Assembly: GCF_003261635.1 (NCBI RefSeq)
Contig: NZ_QFXK01000010.1
Coordinates: forward strand, 434,001 to 498,000
Direction of reading: 5' to 3'
DNA length: 64,000 nucleotides
Source: Kribbella monticola
Lineage (GTDB): Bacteria > Actinomycetota > Actinomycetes > Propionibacteriales > Kribbellaceae
Positions within the stretch are counted from its first letter, which is position 1; each line of letters starts with the position of its first letter. Of this stretch, positions 16,071 through 22,464 are shown piece after piece. The notes under the pieces were generated by a model. That model made no database searches. It was given only the letters and a program-made list of their open reading frames with translations, and was not told the origin of the DNA. Both the position numbers and the translations under genes were made by a program.

Positions 16071-16100
16071 AGGGCCGCACACCGATCGGTGTGCGGCCCT
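16071..16100 (-). terminator. Terminator of the cold-shock gene
   Basis: A 30-base perfect palindrome with 13-bp arms around a GATC core. On the minus strand it is followed by a short T-run and lies 36 bases beyond the csp stop, so it is an intrinsic terminator for that gene. Confidence 0.8.
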
Positions 16101-16135
16101 TCCCTCAATCAGTTCTTAGAAGGCTGATCCGGAGA

Positions 16136-16339
16136 TCAGATCGGGCGGATGTTCTCCGCCTGAAGGCCCTTCTGGCCCTGGGTGATCTCGAACTCGACGC
16201 GCTGGTTCTCGTCCAGCGAGCGGAAGCCCGAGGTCTGGATGGCCGAGTAGTGCGCGAACACGTCCGCGCCACCGTCATCCGGGGTGATGAAGCCGAAGCC
16301 CTTGTCAGCGTTGAACCACTTGACAGTACCGACAGCCAT
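16136..16339 (-). CDS. Cold-shock protein (CspA family)
   Basis: A 67-residue single cold-shock domain. The RNP1-like KGFGFI (residues 13-18) and RNP2-like DVFAHYSAI are intact, starting from the universal [10 protein letters not shown]. It acts as an RNA chaperone. A strong AAGGAGAT SD precedes the ATG. The roughly 480 bases upstream lack any gene on this strand, consistent with the long 5' leaders of csp mRNAs. A clear terminator follows. Confidence 0.95.
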   Translation of the reverse strand: MAVGTVKWFNADKGFGFITPDDGGADVFAHYSAIQTSGFRSLDENQRVEFEITQGQKGLQAENIRPI

Positions 16340-16821
16340 TGTTGTCTATCTCCTTGATGGCTTGTAACAAGACGCGATCCACACCTCATGAACCGCGTGT
16401 CGCCGAAAGGCCCCAGACGACGAAACCGGCCGTACAGCACAGCAAAAGTCAGTGGGAGTCCAAAACTGCAACGCGATAACTGTAGCCGATCTCGGGCGCT
16501 GTGTGGGGGGTGACCGCGAACACGTGTCGCGGAAAGTCGCCGCCCGCCACGCTGCGTGTCCGGCTCGTGGCAGCGCGGGCGGGCAGCGGCAGGCCCTGGC
16601 CGCCCCTGCCGGAAGACAACGAAACCCACGCCGACCTGCTGTTTTCCCATCCGCCCCGCTCCCGCAAGCGATTCCGTTCGCCGACAAGGAAGGACAACCC
16701 GCTCTGTACGCCGGGTAATTGCGGGTCGGCCCACCTTGATTTCATCGGCGTGTCGCGGATGCCTGGACAACCGATCGGCGGCAGGCAAAAGTGGGGATCC
16801 GAGCCGAGACGGAGACAGAAC
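16340..16821 (-). other. Intergenic region with probable csp 5' leader
   Basis: No gene is supported on either strand in this 482-base stretch. On the minus strand it would form the leader and promoter of csp. A TACAGT -10-like hexamer lies near 16480, but without a matching -35. The plus strand carries the ribosome-binding site (GGAGA, 16811-16815) of the following gene. No classical riboswitch was recognised. Confidence 0.4.
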
Positions 16822-17100
16822 TTGATCCTCAAAGTGGTACGCACCGGCGGATTCGCCGGGCTGGTCGCACAGAACGAGCTCGACGCCGCCGCCGAACCGG
16901 ACCGCGAGCGGCTCGAACAGGCCGCCCACGGGCTGCAGCAGAAGCAACTCGGCTCCGGTCGTCCGCAACCCGATCGCTACGTCTTCCGCCTTGAGCTGCG
17001 CGACAACGCTGATGCCGAGCCGACGGTGTTCACTGTCGCCGAGCAGGACCTCGACCAGGAGACCGCCTGGCTCGTCGACCGCGTCCTCCAGCGGAACTAG
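16822..17100 (+). CDS. Emfourin-like small protein (protealysin inhibitor family)
   Basis: A 92-residue protein starting at TTG. It begins with the characteristic ILKVVRTGGFAGL strand, and later has RYVFRLEL and a C-terminal LVDRVL helix, the pattern of emfourin, a small inhibitor of M4 metalloproteases such as protealysin. GGAGA six bases before the TTG supports this start over longer frames beginning near 16501. No M4 peptidase gene lies nearby, which is unusual because the pair is generally adjacent. Moderate confidence because the family is short and divergent. Confidence 0.6.
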   Translation: MILKVVRTGGFAGLVAQNELDAAAEPDRERLEQAAHGLQQKQLGSGRPQPDRYVFRLELRDNADAEPTVFTVAEQDLDQETAWLVDRVLQRN

Positions 17101-17103
17101 CAA

Positions 17104-17132
17104 GGGAGTCCCGGACGGATCCCGGGACTCCC
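17104..17132. terminator. Bidirectional terminator hairpin
   Basis: GGGAGTCCCGG (17104-17114) pairs perfectly with 17122-17132. It lies between the stops of the convergent emfourin-like (17100) and hexosaminidase (17140) genes. Confidence 0.75.
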
Positions 17133-17139
17133 CATCTAC

Positions 17140-18771
17140 TCAGTGCCAGTCGATCTCAGGGGCCCGGTAGAAGTTCACGCTGAGCGCGTCCCACCGTGAG
17201 CCCTGACCGCCCAAGCGGGCCTTGTAGGCCGTCCAGTCGAGCGCGGACGCCTGCGACCAGCCCAGCTCGGCGATGCCCGGCAGCCGCGGGAACGCCATGT
17301 ACTCGAGCTTGTCGAGGTCGTCCAGCGTCTCGGTCCAGATCGGCGCCTCCACACCCGCCACCGCGCTGGCCGGCAGGTTCGGAACGAGCGTCGACGGATT
17401 CCAGTCGTACGCCGTCCGCACGTCGACCAGGCCGGCCCAGTCCTGCCCGTACGGCGTGCTCTCGTCGTACTTCATGTCCAGGTACGCCCGGTTGGCCGGA
17501 GACATCACCACCTTGGCGCCTTGAGCAGCGGCCTTCCGCGCGAGCTCCTGCGACCGCTCGTCGTCAGTACCCCAGTACTGCGCGATGCTTCCGGCCGGCA
17601 GCGGTGTGTCGGCGATCTCCTGCCAGCCCATCACTCGCTTGTGCTGTTTGGTGACGAGAGCCGCTGCCTTCGGTACGAAGGTCAGGTAGTCCGAGTGCGG
17701 TGTCGAGTGCGCCTCGTCGCCGCCGAGGTGGACGACGTCGCCGGGGTTCTGCTGGGAGACCTCGCGGAACACGTCGTCGAGGAACTTGTAGGTGAGGTCC
17801 TTGCCGACGCACAGCGAGCTGAAGCCCACGTCGGTGCCGGTGTAGAGCGGCGGCGCCACCCCGTCGCAGTTGAGTTCCGCGTACGACGCCAGGGCCGCGT
17901 TGGTGTGCCCAGGCGTGTCGATCTCGGGGATCACGGTCATGTAGTGGTCAGCGGCGTACCGCACGATCTCGGCGTACTGCGCCTTCGTGTACGAGCCGCC
18001 GGGCGTCCCGTTGACCTCCAGGCTGCCGCCGTACGTCGTGAGCCTCGGCCAGCTGTCGATCTGGATCCGCCAGCCCTGGTCGTCCGACAGGTGCAAGTGC
18101 AGCTTGTTCAGCTTGTAGAGCGACGCCAGGTCGATATAGCGCTTCACCTCGGCGACCGAGAAGAAGTGCCGCGAGACGTCGAGCATTGTGCCGCGGTAGG
18201 CGTACCGCGGCGAGTCGGCGATCGCCGTACCGGCAATGCGCCAGGGACCGGCCTGCCGCGTGCTCGCGTCGGCCTTGGCGGGCAAGAGCTGCCGGAGCGT
18301 GGTGACGCCGCGGTACAAGCCTTCTGGGCTAGCGGCGGTGACAGTGATGGTCGAGCGCTCGACGCGCAGCTGGTAGCCCTCAGTGCCGAGCGAGGCCGGC
18401 CCCTTGGTCGACAGCCGGATGTCGGCGAAGCCGGGCAGCACCGGGAGCACCGGAAGGCGGTAGCCAGTGGAGCGTCGCAGCTGTGCAGTGAGCTGGTCAG
18501 CAACTTTCCTGGCAGCGCGGCTCTCCGTGGCGGACGAATCGACGCCGACGATGCTCCAGGGCTTCAGGGTGAAGGTCTGGTTGGGCAGGGTGTGCTGCGA
18601 CGTGGGCTGTGGGATCAATGCGGGCACCGCCTGGCTGTGGCTCTCAGTCTGAGTGTGGCTCTGGGGCTGGGCGCTGGCGGGCGTGGTGGCGATCAGGGGA
18701 GTCGCTAGCAGGGCGGTCGTGACGAGACCGGTGAGCGAGACCCGACGGCTGGGGCGAAGATGTCGGTCCAT
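17140..18771 (-). CDS. Secreted beta-N-acetylhexosaminidase (GH20)
   Basis: A 543-residue exported glycosidase that removes terminal GlcNAc or GalNAc, probably for chitin or glycan scavenging. The N-terminus SRRVSLTGLVTTALLATP with an ASA cleavage site near residue 34 is a signal peptide with a twin-arginine-like RRxSL. Then come the GH20 small domain (about 55-180), the catalytic barrel opening HLHLSDDQGWRIQIDSWPRL, and the substrate-assisted Asp-Glu pair in GGDEAH. Active-site tryptophans appear in GWQEI and near WNP. The ATG at 18771 is favoured because TTGACT and AACACT boxes with 17-bp spacing end seven bases upstream. Confidence 0.93.
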   Translation of the reverse strand: MDRHLRPSRRVSLTGLVTTALLATPLIATTPASAQPQSHTQTESHSQAVPALIPQPTSQHTLPNQTFTLKPWSIVGVDSSATESRAARKVADQLTAQLRRSTGYRLPVLPVLPGFADIRLSTKGPASLGTEGYQLRVERSTITVTAASPEGLYRGVTTLRQLLPAKADASTRQAGPWRIAGTAIADSPRYAYRGTMLDVSRHFFSVAEVKRYIDLASLYKLNKLHLHLSDDQGWRIQIDSWPRLTTYGGSLEVNGTPGGSYTKAQYAEIVRYAADHYMTVIPEIDTPGHTNAALASYAELNCDGVAPPLYTGTDVGFSSLCVGKDLTYKFLDDVFREVSQQNPGDVVHLGGDEAHSTPHSDYLTFVPKAAALVTKQHKRVMGWQEIADTPLPAGSIAQYWGTDDERSQELARKAAAQGAKVVMSPANRAYLDMKYDESTPYGQDWAGLVDVRTAYDWNPSTLVPNLPASAVAGVEAPIWTETLDDLDKLEYMAFPRLPGIAELGWSQASALDWTAYKARLGGQGSRWDALSVNFYRAPEIDWH

Positions 18772-18778
18772 GACCGGA

Positions 18779-18807
18779 AGTGTTCGTCCGCTCACTGCCG
18801 GAGTCAA
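18779..18807 (-). promoter_or_regulatory. Promoter of the GH20 gene (leaderless)
   Basis: On the minus strand, TTGACT (18802-18807) and AACACT (18779-18784) are 17 bases apart. The -10 ends seven bases before the ATG at 18771, so the transcript probably starts at the start codon. Confidence 0.55.
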
Positions 18808-18834
18808 GATCTTTCAGCAAACTCCTTGCCTTAC

Positions 18835-19608
18835 TCAGCCGTACTTCCGCGCCATCGCCACCGCGGGCGCGACGTAGGCCGATCCGAACATCACCACATG
18901 CGTCAGCAGCGGGTGAAGCCGATGCAGGCCGACCCGATCGCGCCAACCTTCCGTCAACGGGTGCGCCTCGTCGTATGCCCGTAGTACGCGCTCCAGCTGC
19001 GGCATGCCGAAAAGGCCGAGCATGGCCAGGTCAGTCTCACGGTGGCCGCCGTGGGCCGCCGGGTCGATCAGGTGAACGCCGTCGGCTGTCCAGAACACAT
19101 TGCCCGACCACAGATCACCGTGAATCCGCGACGGCCGCTCCGCCGGATCGTCGTACGCGCCCGCCTCCAGCCTGCTGCACAACCTCTCGAAGGCCGCCAA
19201 CCGTGGCCCGTCGATCGTGCCCCGGTCGTACGCCGTCCGCACGTACGGCCGGATCCGGTACGCCGAATAGAACGCGCCCCACGACTCCACGGGCTCCAGC
19301 GCGTGCGGCAACTCGATCGTGCCGATGAAGCCGTCCGTCTCCCAGCCGTCGGGCGGTACGCCGAAGTGCCGCGCGCCCGCGTCGTGGATGATCGTCAGCC
19401 GCCGGCCGAGTTCGTCGGCGGCGGCACCAGTAGGCGGTACGGGCTCGAGTCGTGGGGTGACGAGCCGGCCGGGGGCGACCTCGAGCGGCTCCACCACCGG
19501 TACGCCGCCCGGCACGGCCAGCCAGCGCAGGCCGGCGGCCTCGACCTCGAAGAACCCGGGCGGAGCATCGTGGCGCTCTTTCACGAACGCGACGGGCGGG
19601 ACGGTCAT
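18835..19608 (-). CDS. Fructosamine/ketosamine-3-kinase family protein
   Basis: A 257-residue protein-kinase-fold enzyme of the fructosamine-3-kinase family, which phosphorylates sugars on glycated amines so they fall off (deglycation). Diagnostic motifs are LGRRLTIIHDAG, FGVPPDGWETDGFIG, the catalytic RIHGDLWSGNVFW and the metal-binding LIDPAAHGGHRETDLAMLGLFG. N-terminal lobe is shorter than in some homologues but the catalytic part is complete. It lies upstream of, and in the same direction as, the hexosaminidase gene, which has its own promoter. Confidence 0.88.
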   Translation of the reverse strand: MTVPPVAFVKERHDAPPGFFEVEAAGLRWLAVPGGVPVVEPLEVAPGRLVTPRLEPVPPTGAAADELGRRLTIIHDAGARHFGVPPDGWETDGFIGTIELPHALEPVESWGAFYSAYRIRPYVRTAYDRGTIDGPRLAAFERLCSRLEAGAYDDPAERPSRIHGDLWSGNVFWTADGVHLIDPAAHGGHRETDLAMLGLFGMPQLERVLRAYDEAHPLTEGWRDRVGLHRLHPLLTHVVMFGSAYVAPAVAMARKYG

Positions 19609-19773
19609 GACCGGAACTCTGCCAGTTCCGCGGCCGATTCGACTGAAGTGTCAACAAGCCGTGTCGAAAGATGCGCGAGGGGTGTCCGACCTGTCATCGT
19701 TGGCGGCCGGGCCTTCTGACCAGGACGGGCCTGGCCGCAGGGAACGACCCTGATTCACGAAGCTGGAGGACAG

Positions 19774-20175
19774 ATGACGCAGGTGGCAGAGCAGCCGGGC
19801 AGTACTGCCGGGCGGCTCGGCTCGGTGGTACTGGACTGCCCGGATCCACTGGAGCTCGCCCAGTTCTACTCAGCGCTCTTCGGTCTCGAGATCGACGAGC
19901 ACGGTGACAGCGATTGGCGGAGCCTGACCGGCCCCGGCTCGACCCTCGCCTTCCGGCGTTCGGAGGACTACGTACCCGCCACCTGGCCGAGTACGGACGC
20001 GCAGCAACTTCACCTCGACCTCATCGTCGACGACCTGGCCAGCGGTCACGCGACGGTCGTCGCGCTCGGCGCCGAGCCGCTCGACCCCGTCGACGCCCCA
20101 CCGGCACAGAACGAGCGAGGCTGGCGGGTCTACGCGGACCCGGCCGGTCACCCGTTCCGGATCTGCCTGGAATAA
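19774..20175 (+). CDS. VOC (glyoxalase-fold) family protein
   Basis: A 133-residue vicinal-oxygen-chelate protein with the two beta-alpha-beta halves: GRLGSVVLDCPDPLELAQFYSALFGLEID and LHLDLIVDDLASGHATVVALGAE, ending in DPAGHPFRICLE. Metal ligands expected in this fold (His near 77 and the C-terminal Glu) are present. A good SD (ctggaggac) precedes the ATG, and a textbook terminator follows. Reaction unknown; many relatives are glyoxalase- or bleomycin-resistance-like. Confidence 0.82.
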   Translation: MTQVAEQPGSTAGRLGSVVLDCPDPLELAQFYSALFGLEIDEHGDSDWRSLTGPGSTLAFRRSEDYVPATWPSTDAQQLHLDLIVDDLASGHATVVALGAEPLDPVDAPPAQNERGWRVYADPAGHPFRICLE

Positions 20176-20190
20176 CAGCCGGTACTCCGC

Positions 20191-20233
20191 GGCGCCGGCC
20201 GACCCAGCTCTTTGGGTCGGCCGGCGCCTTTTT
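20191..20233 (+). terminator. Rho-independent terminator
   Basis: A perfect 16-bp stem (20191-20206 with 20213-20228) around GCTCTT, followed directly by TTTTT. It is the clearest intrinsic terminator in the window and ends the VOC gene transcript. Confidence 0.92.
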
Positions 20234-20307
20234 GCGGCCCGGACCGGTTCTGGTCCAGTCCGTTTACGTTCGGGTGGAACGGGCAGCGGAAGCACGGAGG
20301 TGCTGCC

Positions 20308-21183
20308 TTGTTCGAAGGTTTTGAGGAGTTCGAGCTCCCGACATCCGGTACGACGATCAGAGGCCGGCGTGGTGGAACGGGCCCGCCGGTGTTGCTGCTG
20401 CACGGGTTCCCGCAGACCCACCTGATGTGGCATCGGGTCGCGCCCGGCCTCGCAGAACATTTCACGGTGGTAGCCACTGACCTGCGAGGTTTCGGAGACA
20501 GCGGGAAGCCGGACAGCGCGGCAGACCATTCGCCGTACAGCATGCGGGAGATCGCCCGGGACCAGGTCGAGGTGATGGAGGCGCTGGGGTATCGCAAGTT
20601 CGCAGTGGTCGGCCACGATCGCGGCGCGCGGTGTGCCTATCGGATGGCGCTGGATCATCCCGAACGGATTGACCGGCTGGCGGTGCTCGACATCGTGCCG
20701 ACCGGAGACGCGTTCGATCGCGCCGGCAGGGACTTCAGTCTGGGCTACTGGGTCTGGTCGTTCCTTGCGGCGCCCGAACCGATTCCCGAGACGCTGATCG
20801 GCGGAGCACCTGACGTGTTCGTCGGGGAGTTGCTCGACGGCTGGTCCACCCGGCCGGACGTGTTCGACGCCGAGGTGCGCGCGCAGTACATCGAGAAGTT
20901 CCGGGATCCGGCGACCGTGCACGCGATCTGCGAGGAGTACCGCGCGGCGGCCACGCTGGATCACGAGCATGATCGGCTCGATCGCGCCGACGGCCGGCGG
21001 ATCACCTGCCCGGTCCTGGCGCTCTGGGATCCCGGCGGCGCGGTGGCTCAGTGGTACGACCCGCTGGAGATCTGGCGTGAGTGGGCGACCGACCTCAGCG
21101 GGGGAGCGGTCGGCACCGGTCACTTCTTCGCCGAAGAGGCGCCGGACGCGACGCTTGAGCGACTGCTCGCATTTCTGCTGTAG
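20308..21183 (+). CDS. Alpha/beta hydrolase, haloacetate dehalogenase/epoxide hydrolase-like
   Basis: A 291-residue alpha/beta hydrolase. HGFPQTHLMWHRVAP carries the oxyanion HG motif, VVGHDRGARCAYRMALDHPERI has an Asp nucleophile (GHDRG) as in fluoroacetate dehalogenases and epoxide hydrolases, and GTGHFFAEEAPD holds the catalytic His. The GHDRGAR and RMALDHP phrases are especially close to haloacetate dehalogenases. The TTG start is supported by GGAGGTG seven bases before it. The natural substrate is not known. Confidence 0.83.
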   Translation: MFEGFEEFELPTSGTTIRGRRGGTGPPVLLLHGFPQTHLMWHRVAPGLAEHFTVVATDLRGFGDSGKPDSAADHSPYSMREIARDQVEVMEALGYRKFAVVGHDRGARCAYRMALDHPERIDRLAVLDIVPTGDAFDRAGRDFSLGYWVWSFLAAPEPIPETLIGGAPDVFVGELLDGWSTRPDVFDAEVRAQYIEKFRDPATVHAICEEYRAAATLDHEHDRLDRADGRRITCPVLALWDPGGAVAQWYDPLEIWREWATDLSGGAVGTGHFFAEEAPDATLERLLAFLL

Positions 21184-21187
21184 ATGA

Positions 21188-21223
21188 TTGACAAGATGTT
21201 GTCAGAGTGACAGGCTGTTGTCA
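21188..21223 (+). promoter_or_regulatory. Promoter with two tandem TGACA-N6-TGTCA operators
   Basis: TTGACA (-35, 21188-21193) and CAGGCT (-10, 21211-21216) are 17 bases apart, and the ATG follows at 21223, so the mRNA is probably leaderless. Two identical inverted repeats, TGACA-N6-TGTCA, lie at 21189-21204 and 21208-21223, 19 bases apart and so nearly on one helical face. The second ends on the A of the start codon. They cover the promoter and are good candidates for binding by the MarR protein encoded two genes down this operon. Confidence 0.75.
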
Positions 21224-21846
21224 TGTCAGAAGTCATCCGTTCCGTTGTCCACCTCGCCGTTTACGACACGCTCGCCGACTGGGAGACCGGGTTCGCGACG
21301 GCACACATCAACAAGCCGCTGTGGCACAAGACGCCGGGCCGGTTCGCGGTCTCGACCGTCGGGCCGAGCGCGGCGCCGATCACCACGATGGGCGGTCTAC
21401 GAGTCACGCCCGACGTCGTGCTCGCGGATCTGAAGCCGGCGGACAGCGCGATGCTGATCCTGCCGGGCAACGACATCTTCGCGACCGAGGCGTTCGTGCC
21501 GTTCGCGGAGAAGGCCCGTGAGTTCCTCGACGCGGGCGTGCCCGTTGCCGCGATCTGCGGCGCGACCGGAGGTCTGGCGATGGCCGGGCTGCTGGACGAC
21601 CGGGCGCACACCAGCAACGCGGCGGCGTTCCTGGACAGCCTTGGCTACAAGGGCGGAGAGCTGTATCGCGACGAGCCGGCCGTGACTGACGGCGACCTGA
21701 TCACCGCGAGCGCGTCGGCGCCGGTCGAGTTCGCGCGCGAGATCCTGGCGCGTCTCGAGGTGATGGAGCCGCACGTGCTCGCATCCTGGTACAAGCTGTA
21801 CGGGAAGCGGGACCCTGCCGGGTTCTACGAGCTGATGTCCGCCTGA
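21223..21846 (+). CDS. DJ-1/PfpI-family protein (glutamine amidotransferase-like)
   Basis: A 207-residue DJ-1/PfpI-superfamily protein. The nucleophile-elbow cysteine lies in VAAICGATGGLAMAGLLDD, and the upstream Glu expected in the active site lies in the early strand region. ADLKPADSAMLILPGNDIF is the usual strand preceding it. Relatives include proteases, deglycases and stress proteins. It is followed after 20 bases by a marR gene and preceded by paired operators, indicating a self-regulated stress-response unit. Confidence 0.85.
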   Translation: MSEVIRSVVHLAVYDTLADWETGFATAHINKPLWHKTPGRFAVSTVGPSAAPITTMGGLRVTPDVVLADLKPADSAMLILPGNDIFATEAFVPFAEKAREFLDAGVPVAAICGATGGLAMAGLLDDRAHTSNAAAFLDSLGYKGGELYRDEPAVTDGDLITASASAPVEFAREILARLEVMEPHVLASWYKLYGKRDPAGFYELMSA

Positions 21847-21866
21847 CCAGAGGAACCGACAGCACG

Positions 21867-22316
21867 ATGACCAAGCGCGAACAGGAACTGCTCAGCGCTG
21901 CCGCGTTGACCACCTTCAAGCTGAACGGGCAGTTCCTGGAGCTGGCCGAGCACTTGGCTCGGCCGGCGGGGCTGACGGCTACGTGGTGGCAGGTGCTCGG
22001 CGCCGTCATCCATCAGCCGCTCACGGTGTCGGCGATCGCGCGCGAGATGGGCATCACGCGCCAGGCGGTGCAACGCACCGCCGACGTCCTGGTCGACCGC
22101 GGCTTGGCCGAGTACCACGACAACCCCGCCCATCGCCGCGCCAAGTTGGTTGCCCTCACTCCCGAAGGGCGCGCCGCGAACTCGTCGATCGGTCCGCACC
22201 ACGCCCAGCACGCCCGCCAGCTCAGCCGCGTACTCGGCGAGGACCAACTGGCTGACGCTGTGGCGGTGCTTGCCAAGCTCTCAGAGGCCCTCGACGCCTT
22301 GGATCTGTCCGACTGA
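21867..22316 (+). CDS. MarR-family transcriptional regulator
   Basis: A 149-residue winged-helix repressor. The HTH lies in TVSAIAREMGITRQAVQRTADVLVDRGLA (around residues 52-80), followed by the wing HRRAKLVALTPEGR and dimerisation helices. It sits 20 bases downstream of the DJ-1 gene in the same operon and has an SD-like AGAGG. By analogy with other MarR operons it likely binds the two palindromes over the shared promoter and is released by a small molecule or oxidant. It has no conserved Cys pair, so redox sensing is not supported. Confidence 0.9.
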   Translation: MTKREQELLSAAALTTFKLNGQFLELAEHLARPAGLTATWWQVLGAVIHQPLTVSAIAREMGITRQAVQRTADVLVDRGLAEYHDNPAHRRAKLVALTPEGRAANSSIGPHHAQHARQLSRVLGEDQLADAVAVLAKLSEALDALDLSD

Positions 22317-22317
22317 A

Positions 22318-22450
22318 GGTTCCGGAACCAGCGCCCCACCCGCCCGTCTTTCTCGCACGCCGCAGGACACCGGAGTTCCGGAACCGATCTCGGGGAACGT
22401 TCCCTTGACACGTGGGAGCTGACCGACGACTCTCTCAGAGAGCGCTCTCT
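22318..22450 (+). promoter_or_regulatory. Palindrome-rich control region of the secreted beta-helix gene
   Basis: Four perfect palindromes lie in 133 bases: GGTTCCGGAACC (22318-22329), GTTCCGGAAC (22375-22384), GGGAACGTTCCC (22393-22404) and AGAGAGCGCTCTCT (22437-22450). A TTGACA -35 follows the third directly (22405-22410). The last palindrome falls near the expected transcription start and, with its central CG, looks like a LacI-family operator. The first could also be part of the marR terminator. Confidence 0.6.
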
Positions 22451-22464
22451 CACCCTGCAGGACG

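Noticed and set aside
16071..16100. Perfect 30-bp palindrome as a recombination or attachment site
   Set aside because: Its position just after csp and the T-run on the minus strand identify it as an intrinsic terminator.
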